Shown piece by piece: positions 42,348 to 50,268 of a stretch of DNA of 57,137 bases (positions within the stretch are counted from its first letter, which is position 1; each line of letters begins with the position of its first letter). The translations under genes and the position numbers were made by a program. The notes beneath the pieces are model-generated. The model saw nothing but the letters and a program-made list of their open reading frames with translations. It was not told the origin of the DNA and ran no database searches. The stretch is from Betaproteobacteria bacterium (lineage in GTDB: Bacteria; Pseudomonadota; Gammaproteobacteria; Burkholderiales; SG8-41): contig JANYDM010000187.1 in assembly GCA_025363575.1 (NCBI GenBank), forward strand, positions 1 to 57,137. Reading direction: 5' to 3'.

Positions 42348-42360
42348 CACAATAATTGTG
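42348..42360. promoter_or_regulatory. Candidate operator between divergent GntR and PEP-mutase-family genes
   Basis: Perfect palindrome CACAATAATTGTG (13 bp), 10 bp upstream of the -35 box of the GntR gene and about 105 bp upstream of the divergent gene. Its size and place suit a GntR/FCD dimer site. Confidence 0.5.
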
Positions 42361-42465
42361 GCGCGATGGTGCAATGCGGCAGACCCAGGGCGCGGGCAGG
42401 CCGCTGCGGAATGTGTTAATAATATCGACCGCTGCACACTCGCTTAAACCTCAAAAGGTCACCTC

Positions 42466-43374
42466 ATGGAACGGCAATCCACCAAACTGCGCGCCTTGCT
42501 GCGCGCCAAGAAATTCTTGCACATGCCTTCGGTCTACAACGTCCTCGGCGCGCGTCTCGTCGAGTCGCTCGGCTTCGAGGCGACCTACATCGGCGGCTAC
42601 GTGACGGGCGGGTCGACCGCCATCACCGAGCCCATGCTGACCATGAACGAGCAGATCGATCCCGCGCGCAATATCGCCCAGAACATCAATATCCCGCTGA
42701 TTGCCGACGCCGGCTCCGGGTGGGGCGAGCCCATCCACACGATGCGCACGATGCGCGAATTCATCCGCGGCGGCGTCGCCGGCATCCATATCGAGGACGC
42801 GCTGTATCCGAAGCGCGCGCACTATCACAAGTACGTGGTGCACGGCGTGCCGGTCGAGGAGTTCGTCGAGAAGGTCGAGTACTCGTGCAAGGAGCGCGAC
42901 CGCAGTGATCCCGATTTCGTGGTGATCGCGCGCACCGACACCTGCCGCGCGCTGGGGCTGGAGGAGGCAAGCATGCGTTTGAACAAAGCTGCCGACGTCG
43001 GCGCTGACCTCGGTTTGCTGTTTCCGCGCACGCCCGACGAAGCCGAGCAGGCGGTGAAGAAGTGCCGGTTGCCTCTCGTGTACGTGCAAAGCCGCGGCAA
43101 CCGCGATGGCCGCCCGATTATTTCGCGCAAGGACCTGGAGCAGATGGGCTATGTGGGCTGCATCGAGGCGCAGGTCGTGCTTTGCACCGAATTTCATTTT
43201 CTGAAAAAAGCGCTGACCGAGCTGCGCAATACCGGCGACTACACCGGCTTGACGAACGCGGAATACGTCGCATCGCGCCAGGCGGTCGAAGATCTGATCG
43301 GTCTCGACGAGTATTACGAGATCGAGGCGGAAACAGTCGAGAAGCGCCAGCCCAAGGATAAGACCGGTGTCTGA
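42466..43374 (+). CDS. Isocitrate lyase/PEP mutase superfamily protein
   Basis: A 302-residue TIM-barrel protein. FLHMPSVYNVLGARLVESLGFEATYIGGY and LIADAGSGWGEPIHTMRTMREFIRGGVAGIHIEDALYPK are standard superfamily blocks with the metal-binding acids. The catalytic KKCGH loop of the lyases is absent: the position reads PKRAHYHKY, with no cysteine. The enzyme may be a hydrolase, mutase or decarboxylase of an oxalacetate-like acid rather than a lyase. It overlaps the following amidohydrolase gene by 8 bp and is divergent from the GntR gene. Confidence 0.85.
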   Translation: MERQSTKLRALLRAKKFLHMPSVYNVLGARLVESLGFEATYIGGYVTGGSTAITEPMLTMNEQIDPARNIAQNINIPLIADAGSGWGEPIHTMRTMREFIRGGVAGIHIEDALYPKRAHYHKYVVHGVPVEEFVEKVEYSCKERDRSDPDFVVIARTDTCRALGLEEASMRLNKAADVGADLGLLFPRTPDEAEQAVKKCRLPLVYVQSRGNRDGRPIISRKDLEQMGYVGCIEAQVVLCTEFHFLKKALTELRNTGDYTGLTNAEYVASRQAVEDLIGLDEYYEIEAETVEKRQPKDKTGV

Positions 43375-44251
43375 CGCAGCAACGCGCGCACCCGACATCC
43401 CGGCGCCCGCGCGCGCGCCGCATCCGCCGAAAATCCCGTTCCCGGCCGGCGCCAGCGATTGCCACGCACATATCTTCGGGCCGCAGAGCCGCTATCCGCT
43501 GCTGCCGAAGACGCACTTCGTCCCGCATGAGAATCCGCTGACGGACTACGTGAGGATGCTGCGCACGCTGGGGTGTTCGCGCGGGGTGCTCGTGCAGCCC
43601 AGCGTTTACGGCACGGACAACTCGCTGATCGTCGAAGCGCTGCAGTCGCGGACGTTTGATTTGCGTGCCGTCGCGGTGGTCGCCGAGGACATCAGCGACC
43701 GCGAACTCCAGGACCTGCACGCGGCAGGCTTTCGCGGCATCCGCATCAACACCGCATCGGCGACACCGGGGCTGAAGCTCGCGCAGGCGCCGAAACTCGC
43801 TGCGCGTATCCAGCCGTTGGGCTGGCATCTGCAATTCTTCGTGAATCTGCGCGACATGCCGCAGATGGAGCAGGAGCTCGCGCAGTTGAAGATCAATGTC
43901 GTAATCGATCATTTCGCGCGCATCGCCACAGCGGATGGACTGAAAGCGCCGCCGTACCAGGCGCTGCTGCGGCTCATGCGCCGCGACAACGTGTGGGCCA
44001 AGCTGATGGGGCCGTATTTCATTTCAGACGCCGTGCCGCATTACCCCGACATCGCGCCGTTTGCGCAGGGCATGATAGAGGCGGCGCCGGACCGCGTGGT
44101 GTGGGGCTCGGACTGGCCGCACCCGAGCGCGCGCGAGAAAATGCCCGACGACGGCGACCTGGCCGACATGCTGGGCGTGTGGGCGCCCGATGCGGCGCAG
44201 CGCACAAGAATACTGGTCGATAATCCGCGCCGGCTATACGGCTTCGACTGA
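43367..44251 (+). CDS. Amidohydrolase, 2-pyrone-4,6-dicarboxylate lactonase-like
   Basis: A 294-residue amidohydrolase-related TIM barrel. GASDCHAHIFGPQSRYPLLPKTHFVPHE resembles the start of PDC lactonase (LigI) with its HxH, GVLVQPSVYGTDN follows, and VVWGSDWPHPS near the C-terminus carries the conserved Asp. It hydrolyses a lactone or decarboxylates a related dicarboxylate. The start overlaps the previous gene. With the PEP-mutase-family enzyme it points to breakdown of a ring-cleavage or dicarboxylate intermediate. Confidence 0.87.
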   Translation: MSDAATRAPDIPAPARAPHPPKIPFPAGASDCHAHIFGPQSRYPLLPKTHFVPHENPLTDYVRMLRTLGCSRGVLVQPSVYGTDNSLIVEALQSRTFDLRAVAVVAEDISDRELQDLHAAGFRGIRINTASATPGLKLAQAPKLAARIQPLGWHLQFFVNLRDMPQMEQELAQLKINVVIDHFARIATADGLKAPPYQALLRLMRRDNVWAKLMGPYFISDAVPHYPDIAPFAQGMIEAAPDRVVWGSDWPHPSAREKMPDDGDLADMLGVWAPDAAQRTRILVDNPRRLYGFD

Positions 44252-44287
44252 CGCTGATACGGCGTCGCTGCCGGGGAGGAGAAGCGC

Positions 44288-45253
44288 ATGAAGCACGCAC
44301 TCTGGTTTTTGCTGGCAGCGGCTGCGGTTAACGCAGCACCCGCCTTCGCGCAACAATATCCATTGCGTCCCATCCGCCTGATCGTCGGTTTCCCGCCGGG
44401 CGGCGGCACCGACATTATCGCGCGGATGCTCGGCCAGAAACTGACTGAAGCATGGGGACAGCAGGTCATTGTCGAAAACCGGCCCGGCGCGACCGGCATG
44501 ATAGGCGCGAACGCCGTCGCGAAATCCGCGCCCGACGGCTACACGCTGCTCATGGGCCACGTGAATTCGAACGCGATTGCGCCGTCGCTGTCGCAAAAGC
44601 CGCCGTACGATCCGCTGCGGGATTTTTCCAGCGTTGCATATATTGGCTACGTGCCTAACGTGCTGGTCGTGCGCTCGTCGACGCCCGTTAAGAACGTGAA
44701 AGAACTTGTGGCGATGGCGAAAGCGCATCCGGGGCAGGTCACGTTCGCGTCGCCCGGCGTGGGCAGCACCAATCATCTCGCAGGTGAAATGTTCCGGCTC
44801 GCCACCGGCGTCGACATCGTGCACGTGCCGTACAAAGGCAGCGGTCCCGCCATCGTCGACATGCTCGGCGGGCAGATCGTAATGAATTTCGACGCGATGT
44901 CGTCGGTCGTCAATTACATCCAGCAGGGGCGAATGCGCGCGCTGGCGGTCACGACGCCGCAGCGCGATCCGCAGTTGCCCAACGTGCCGACGCTGCACGA
45001 ACTCGGCATGACGGATTTCGAAGTGACCAACTGGTACGGCATCATGGGACCGGCCGGCTTGTCGCTGGAAATCGTCAGCAAGCTGAATGCCGAGATCAAC
45101 CGCATTTTGCAGTTGCCTGACGTCAAGGCGCGTCTCGATGAACTCGGCACGCGTCTCAATCCCATGACGCCGGAGCAGTTCACGGCATTCATCCGCGCGG
45201 AAAACGCGAAATACGCCGACGTCGCCAGGAGAACCGGCGTGCGCATGGAATAG
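44288..45253 (+). CDS. Bug/TctC-family solute-binding protein
   Basis: A 321-residue exported protein with a signal peptide (residues 1-22, ending PAFAQ), then [57 protein letters not shown] and HVPYKGSG. A good ribosome-binding site (GGGGAGGAG) lies before the ATG. It follows the lactonase-type gene by 36 bp and probably recognises the carboxylate fed to the cluster. No membrane partner is seen. Confidence 0.95.
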   Translation: MKHALWFLLAAAAVNAAPAFAQQYPLRPIRLIVGFPPGGGTDIIARMLGQKLTEAWGQQVIVENRPGATGMIGANAVAKSAPDGYTLLMGHVNSNAIAPSLSQKPPYDPLRDFSSVAYIGYVPNVLVVRSSTPVKNVKELVAMAKAHPGQVTFASPGVGSTNHLAGEMFRLATGVDIVHVPYKGSGPAIVDMLGGQIVMNFDAMSSVVNYIQQGRMRALAVTTPQRDPQLPNVPTLHELGMTDFEVTNWYGIMGPAGLSLEIVSKLNAEINRILQLPDVKARLDELGTRLNPMTPEQFTAFIRAENAKYADVARRTGVRME

Positions 45254-45268
45254 GGCGCAATGTGGAGG

Positions 45269-45357
45269 CCGTCCGTGCTGAGGTAGCGAAGCATGAACGG
45301 CTGCGAATACTTCTATGCAGCGGCGCCGTTCGCCCTTCTATACATCAGAGCGAGCGG
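45269..45357. repeat. Paired inverted REP-like units between convergent Bug genes
   Basis: Unit 1 at 45269-45300 (CCGT...CTGAGGTAGCGAAG...ACGG) and unit 2 at 45326-45357 (CCGTTCGCCCTTCTATACATCAGAGC...CGG) face each other. Each is 32 bp and partly palindromic. Unit 2 shares its core with the unit at 17884. They lie between convergent genes, where a double hairpin could end transcription from both sides. Confidence 0.7.
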
Positions 45358-45380
45358 GTATTTGAGATGCTGCGTGGACG

Positions 45381-46355
45381 CTACTCGATCTTGATGCCCG
45401 TCTGGCGGACGATTTTTCCCCAGCGCTCGATATCGTCGCGGATGTTGGCTGCGAATTGCTCGGGCGTGTTGCCCACCGCGTCGCCGCCCAGCGTGTTCTG
45501 AAAGCGGTCTTTCATCTCCGGCGTCGCCAGAATCTTGATCGCTTCGTCGTGCACGCGCATCACGACGGCGCGCGGCGTGCCGGAGGGCGCCAGCAATCCG
45601 TACCATGCAGAGATGTCGAAGCCGGTGATGCCGGCCTCCGCGAAGGTGCCGACATCGGGCAGCGACGCGTGACGTTTGGCGCTCGTCAGCGCGATGCCTT
45701 TAAGCTTGCCCGCTTTGATGTGCGACTGCACGGTGGGAATCGCGGTGGCGAGCAGCCGAATCTGTCCCGCCAGCACGTCGATGACGGCCTGGCCGCCGCC
45801 TTTGTAGGCGATATGCGTGAATTGCGTGCCCGTGCGCTGCTCGAACAAAAGCATCGCAAGGTGCGGCGTGCTCGCGTGGCCTGACGACGAATAGTTCAGG
45901 CCCGGCTTGCTCTTCGCGTACGCGATAAGTTCCTTCGTGTTGCCCGGCGGAAACGACGGGTGCGCGACGAGGATGAGCGGGAGCGCGGCGACCTTGGTAA
46001 TGGGCGCAAAGTCTTTTACCGGATCGAACGGCAGCTTCGCGTACACCGACGGATTGATGACCATCGTCGCGTCGAACGCCATCAGCAGCGTGTAACCGTC
46101 GGGGTTCGCCTTCGCGACCAGGTCGGTGCCGACGTTGCCGTTCGCGCCCGTGCGGTTGTCGACAATGATCTGCTGGCCAAACGCTTCGCTCAGCTTCTGG
46201 CCGAGCGCACGTCCGAGCGCGTCGGTCGAGCCGCCTGCCGCGTAAGGAACGATGAGACGGATCGCTTTGTTCGGATAGCTCTGCGCATGCGTGCCGGATA
46301 CGCATGCTGCCGTGACGAGCAGGGCGCCCATGAGCATGCGGTTGCAAACTTCCAT
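45381..46355 (-). CDS. Bug/TctC-family solute-binding protein
   Basis: A 324-residue exported protein: signal peptide to about residue 24 (ending SGTHAQ), then SYPNKAIRLIVPYAAGGSTDALGR, VDNRTGANG, NPDGYTLLMAF, NYSSSGHASTPHLA and HIAYKGGG. The ATG at 46355 follows an excellent ribosome-binding site (GAGGAGGAAGC on the reverse strand); the longer frame to 46961 runs antisense through the next gene and is rejected. It is the only Bug gene in the window on the reverse strand. Confidence 0.95.
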   Translation of the reverse strand: MEVCNRMLMGALLVTAACVSGTHAQSYPNKAIRLIVPYAAGGSTDALGRALGQKLSEAFGQQIIVDNRTGANGNVGTDLVAKANPDGYTLLMAFDATMVINPSVYAKLPFDPVKDFAPITKVAALPLILVAHPSFPPGNTKELIAYAKSKPGLNYSSSGHASTPHLAMLLFEQRTGTQFTHIAYKGGGQAVIDVLAGQIRLLATAIPTVQSHIKAGKLKGIALTSAKRHASLPDVGTFAEAGITGFDISAWYGLLAPSGTPRAVVMRVHDEAIKILATPEMKDRFQNTLGGDAVGNTPEQFAANIRDDIERWGKIVRQTGIKIE

Positions 46356-46475
46356 GCTTCCTCCTCTGGAGTCGTCGCGCGGCGGTGCGTCGATTGGTCT
46401 ATCATCGCGATTCGCGCGCGGGAACGTGCTTATAGTATGGCATAGACGTCGCGCGTGTCCGGAGAGGAACCCACG

Positions 46476-47342
46476 ATGACTTCCAAGGCAGCGGCATTGC
46501 GCGCGCGTCTCAATCAACCGGGGCTTGTCACTGCGCCCGGCGTCTACGACATGATCTCGGCGCGCATTGCCGACCGCATGGGATTTCCCGCGCTCTACAT
46601 GACGGGCTTTGGCGTCGTCGCGTCGTACCTCGGCCTGCCGGATGCCGGTCTCGCGACGTATACCGATATGGTGGGACGGGTCAGTCAGATCTGCACGATC
46701 GCCGGCACGCCGCTGATTGCCGATGCGGATACCGGGTATGGCGGGTTGCTGAACGTTGCGCACACGACGCGCGGCTATATCAAAGCTGGCGCGGCAGCTG
46801 TTCAGTTCGAAGACCAGGTGTTCCCGAAAAAATGCGGCCACACGCCGGGACGACGCGTGACCCCAATTGACGACATGGTGAAGAAAATCCGCGTCGCGGT
46901 CGAAGCGCGGGGCGACGACGATATCCTGATTGTGGCGCGCACCGATGCGCGCACCGCGCACGGGCTCGACGAGGCGCTGCGGCGCGCCGAGGCGTATGCC
47001 AAAGCGGGGGCCGATATCCTGTTCGTCGAATCGCCGGAGTCGGAGCGCGAAATGGAAAAAATCTGCGCGAGTTTCGATCTGCCATTGATCGCCAACATGG
47101 TCGAAGGCGGCAGGACGCCGGTGCTGCCTGCTGCGCGGCTCGCGGAGCTTGGCTACCGGATCTCGATTTTTCCGGCGACGGGATTTCTCGCAGCCGGCGC
47201 GGCGCTCGATTCGGTCTACCAGACGCTAAAGCGCGACGGCTCGAGCGTTGCAGCCACGGCGCCGCTGTATCCATTTAACGATTTCGCAAAACTGATGGGA
47301 TTCCAGGATGTTTGGGATTTCGACAAGCGTCATGCCGACTAA
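46476..47342 (+). CDS. Isocitrate lyase/PEP mutase family lyase (methylisocitrate lyase-like)
   Basis: A 288-residue TIM barrel. VTAPGVYDMISARIADRMGFPALYMTGFGV and LIADADTGYGGLLNVAHTTRGYIKAGAAAVQFEDQ are family blocks, and the catalytic loop PKKCGHTPGR is intact, unlike in the paralogue at 42466. It probably cleaves a 2-hydroxy-tricarboxylate or dicarboxylate such as (methyl)isocitrate or dimethylmalate, or decarboxylates oxaloacetate. The ATG at 46476 follows GGAGAGG; an in-frame GTG at 46455 is less likely. Divergent from the Bug gene at 45381. Confidence 0.9.
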   Translation: MTSKAAALRARLNQPGLVTAPGVYDMISARIADRMGFPALYMTGFGVVASYLGLPDAGLATYTDMVGRVSQICTIAGTPLIADADTGYGGLLNVAHTTRGYIKAGAAAVQFEDQVFPKKCGHTPGRRVTPIDDMVKKIRVAVEARGDDDILIVARTDARTAHGLDEALRRAEAYAKAGADILFVESPESEREMEKICASFDLPLIANMVEGGRTPVLPAARLAELGYRISIFPATGFLAAGAALDSVYQTLKRDGSSVAATAPLYPFNDFAKLMGFQDVWDFDKRHAD

Positions 47343-47418
47343 ATGTCAAAGCTCAAAGCGAAATATTCATCGGCGGTTTATCAGCGGTTAGATAGGGTTG
47401 AGCGAAGGAAGATATAAC

Positions 47419-48363
47419 GTGAACAAGCGTGAACGTTTTGAGGCGGCCGTCAACGGCGGCGACATCGACTACCCGCCGTGCACGGTGTGGGTGCACTTCG
47501 TGACCGACGCGCTGTCGGGCGAAGAGGCGGCGCGCCGGCACGCGACTTACGTGCGCACCTACGACTGGGACATGTGCAAGGTGATGCACGACTACCGTTA
47601 CCCGTTGCCCGCGGGGCTCGAGACGCTGACGGCGCCGCAGGACATGCTCAAATTCGAGAAGCAGCCGGGGACGATCCCGAATTTCGCCGAGCAGCTGAAG
47701 CTCATCCGCGCGCTGCGCAAGGATTTCGGGCCCGACATGCCGATCGTCGACACGTTCTTCGATCCGTTCCAGCAGGTCCTGCGCAAGGCGGGCTTCAGCA
47801 CGGCGAAGCTGATCTACAGCAACGAGCGCGAGGCGCTGCATATGCTGGACGCGATTACCGACACAGTGTGCGCGTACATGCAGGAGCTGAAGCGCGCGGG
47901 CTGCGATGCCGTGCTGTATTCGATCAACGGCGCTATCGCGCCACCGGGCGACCGCGGCGTCGACGACGACACGTTCAAAACCTTCCTGCGCCCGTTCGAT
48001 CTGCGCGTATGCGAGGCGATGCAGGGCATGGTGCGCATCCTGCACGTGCACGGCACCCACGTCGACATGCGGCGCGTGCTCGACTATCCGGTCGAAGTGT
48101 TCAGCGTGTCCGACCGCCTCAAGGGCAACCCGTCGCTGGCAGAACTGCGCAAGATGACGGGCAAATGCCTGATGGGCGGCATCAACGAGCAGAAAATACC
48201 GGAGCGCTCGCTGCCCGAGATACGCGCCGAAATGCAGGACGCCGTGAAGCAGGCGGGCAAGCGAAATCTCATGCTGACGCCGGGCTGCACGAGCGCGCCG
48301 CAAACCCCCGGGCACATCTTGCGCTGCGTGAGGGAAACGAGCCGCGCCTTTGCCGGCGGCTGA
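47419..48363 (+). CDS. Uroporphyrinogen decarboxylase-family protein (UroD/MtaA-like)
   Basis: A 314-residue protein of the UroD/methyl-CoM methyltransferase superfamily. The start NKRERFEAAVNGGDIDYPPCTVWVHF is typical, and the C-terminal block CLMGGINEQ...LTPGCTSAPQTPGHILRCVRE fits the UroD fold. These relatives of HemE in catabolic loci often act as methyltransferases or decarboxylases rather than in heme synthesis. The GTG at 47419 is chosen because GAAGGAAGA lies just before it. It follows the lyase gene by 76 bp in the same direction. Confidence 0.85.
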   Translation: MNKRERFEAAVNGGDIDYPPCTVWVHFVTDALSGEEAARRHATYVRTYDWDMCKVMHDYRYPLPAGLETLTAPQDMLKFEKQPGTIPNFAEQLKLIRALRKDFGPDMPIVDTFFDPFQQVLRKAGFSTAKLIYSNEREALHMLDAITDTVCAYMQELKRAGCDAVLYSINGAIAPPGDRGVDDDTFKTFLRPFDLRVCEAMQGMVRILHVHGTHVDMRRVLDYPVEVFSVSDRLKGNPSLAELRKMTGKCLMGGINEQKIPERSLPEIRAEMQDAVKQAGKRNLMLTPGCTSAPQTPGHILRCVRETSRAFAGG

Positions 48364-48433
48364 ATGTCACCTCCGCACCGGAGGACGGTCGCGCGTTATG
48401 GCACAATAGCTGCTCAATAACGGTGACGGACTC

Positions 48434-49252
48434 ATGCGGGTAGCACTCCTCGGCGGCGGCACTATCGCGCGCCTTTTCCTCGAACATATCAAGCGCGGCG
48501 ATCTCGGTGATGCCGAGGTGGCGGGCATCGTCGGCCGCGACAATGGCAGCGCGCGCGGCAAGCCGCTCGCTGCCGAGTTCGCGGTCCCTTTTGTCACTTC
48601 GGCTGCAGCACTGCTGGCGCTCAAGCCCGACGTCGTCGTTGAAGCAGCATCGCATGAGGCGGTACGCCAATATGGCGTGCAGCTGCTCAACTCGGGCATC
48701 GCGATTATCGTGCTGTCGGGCGGCGTGCTCGCCGACGACAAGCTGCGGGCCGAGCTCGAGGCGGCCGCGCTGAAAACGGGGGCGCTGCTTTACGTGCCTT
48801 CGGGCGGCATCGGCGGGCTCGACGCGCTGAAAGCGGCGTGCATCGCCGGTGTCGATGAAGTCGAGATCATCGTTTCGAAACCGGCGGCGGCGTGGCGCGG
48901 CATTGCCTATGTGGAAAAGCTGAAGGTCGACCTGGCCGCATTGCGCGAACCGTACGTGCTCTACGAAGGCGCCGCACGCGAAGGCGTCCCGCATTTTCCG
49001 GCGAACGTGAACATCGCGGCGGTACTCTCGCTGGCCGGCATCGGATTCGACCGTACGCGCCTTAAAGTGGTCGCCGATCCGACGATCACCCGCAATACGC
49101 ACCAGATTTCGGTGCGCGGCAAAACGGGCGCCATTACGATCAAGCTCGAGAACGTTCCCGCGCCCGAGAATCCCAAAACCGCGTGGCTCGCCTGCTACAG
49201 CGCGCTCGCCGCGCTGAAATTGGTTAGTTCGCCTATTCGTTACGGTACTTGA
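48434..49252 (+). CDS. nadX: Aspartate dehydrogenase-like NAD(P)-dependent oxidoreductase
   Basis: A 272-residue protein of the L-aspartate dehydrogenase (NadX) family. The N-terminal Rossmann motif is VALLGGGTIARLFLEHI; VVVEAASHEAVRQYGVQLLNSG and LYVPSGGIGGLDALKAA are family blocks, and EGVPHFPANVNIAAVLSLAG holds the conserved substrate region. The reaction is NAD(P)-dependent oxidative deamination of L-aspartate to iminoaspartate or oxaloacetate. The genes for NAD synthesis are not nearby, so a catabolic amino-acid role is as likely as one in NAD synthesis. Confidence 0.87.
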   Translation: MRVALLGGGTIARLFLEHIKRGDLGDAEVAGIVGRDNGSARGKPLAAEFAVPFVTSAAALLALKPDVVVEAASHEAVRQYGVQLLNSGIAIIVLSGGVLADDKLRAELEAAALKTGALLYVPSGGIGGLDALKAACIAGVDEVEIIVSKPAAAWRGIAYVEKLKVDLAALREPYVLYEGAAREGVPHFPANVNIAAVLSLAGIGFDRTRLKVVADPTITRNTHQISVRGKTGAITIKLENVPAPENPKTAWLACYSALAALKLVSSPIRYGT

Positions 49253-49262
49253 AGCGATGGTA

Positions 49263-49376
49263 GCCGCAGATAAACGCAGATGAAAAAGCGTTATCTCCTT
49301 CGATAGCCCTATTCCCACTTCGAAGGAGAGGAGGGTTTTTTGATCGGGTTGGAATTTATCTGCGTTTATCTGCGGC
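49263..49376. repeat. Nested intergenic hairpin of GCAGATAAAC units
   Basis: Outer arms: 49263-49282 (GCCGCAGATAAACGCAGATG) and 49356-49376, 19 of 20 bases complementary. Inside them is a second perfect inverted repeat, CTCCTTCG (49295-49302) and CGAAGGAG (49321-49328). The outer arms have a 10-bp repeat unit. It fills the gap between two rightward genes. Confidence 0.85.
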
Positions 49377-49400
49377 AAATAAAGTCTGAGAAAGATTTGC

Positions 49401-50243
49401 ATGAGCGAAGAAGTTCAAAAGCGCATAGCGCGCGCGACAGCCGAGCGCTTTGGCGCCGAAATCAACGCGGCTGCCGATCAAGCCGGCGCCGGGTCGCTCG
49501 CGCGCATGCTCGAGCACCGCTCGCACCGGCGTTACGCGGAGCGCCCGGTCGCGCCGGAGCTGCTGCGCCTTTTGTTTGCGTGCGCGTTTTCAGCGCCGTC
49601 GAAAAGCGATTTGCAGCAGGCGGACATCGTGCACGTGGCGTCTTCCGACAAGCGGACGGCGATTGCAGATCTCGTCGCCGACAATCCGTGGGTGCGCAGC
49701 GCGCCGGTATTCCTGATTTTCTGCGGTAACAACCGGCGCACGCGCCAGGTCGCGGAAATGCGCGGCAAGCCGTTCGCCAACGATCATCTCGATGCATTCA
49801 TGAATTCCGCGGTCGATGCCGGCATCGTGCTGATGAATTTCATCAATGCGGCGGAAGCGGCGGGCCTCGGCTGCTGCCCGATCAGCTCGGTGCGCAATCA
49901 TGCGCAAAAGGTGAGCGACCTGCTCGAATTGCCCGATTGGGTGTTTCCGCTCGCGGGCCTGTGCGTCGGCTATCCCGCGGAAAAAGGCATGATCACGTCG
50001 CGGGTCGGCATTGATATCACCGTGCACACGGATCGCTACGACGAATCGAACATCGGCGGCAAGATCACGGCGTACGACAAGCGGCGGCTTGCGCGTCAGC
50101 AATACAGCAAACAGCGCGATGTCGCGCGATTCGGCACGGCGGAGCTCTATGGATGGTCGGAAGATAAGGCACGTCAATACGCCAAGTCCGAGCGCGCGGA
50201 TTTCGGCGCGTTTATCCGCCGCAAGCGCTTCGATCTGACCTGA
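49401..50243 (+). CDS. Nitroreductase-family FMN oxidoreductase
   Basis: A 280-residue protein. The N-terminal segment MLEHRSHRRYAERPVAPELLRLLFACAFSAPSKSDLQQ is the FMN-binding start of the nitroreductase family, and AEAAGLGCCPISSVRNHAQKVSDLLELP is the mid-domain. The length is close to that of NfsA/FRP-like enzymes, with a C-terminal extension. It reduces a quinone, nitro compound or flavin with NAD(P)H. It starts 24 bp after the nested hairpin and ends 25 bp before the sulfatase gene. Confidence 0.88.
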   Translation: MSEEVQKRIARATAERFGAEINAAADQAGAGSLARMLEHRSHRRYAERPVAPELLRLLFACAFSAPSKSDLQQADIVHVASSDKRTAIADLVADNPWVRSAPVFLIFCGNNRRTRQVAEMRGKPFANDHLDAFMNSAVDAGIVLMNFINAAEAAGLGCCPISSVRNHAQKVSDLLELPDWVFPLAGLCVGYPAEKGMITSRVGIDITVHTDRYDESNIGGKITAYDKRRLARQQYSKQRDVARFGTAELYGWSEDKARQYAKSERADFGAFIRRKRFDLT

Positions 50244-50268
50244 GCGCGGCATTATCTTGAAGAGACGC

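Noticed and set aside
45381..46961. Extended 526-codon reading of the reverse Bug gene
   Set aside because: The extra N-terminal part is antisense to the lyase gene; a strong ribosome-binding site and signal peptide place the start at 46355.
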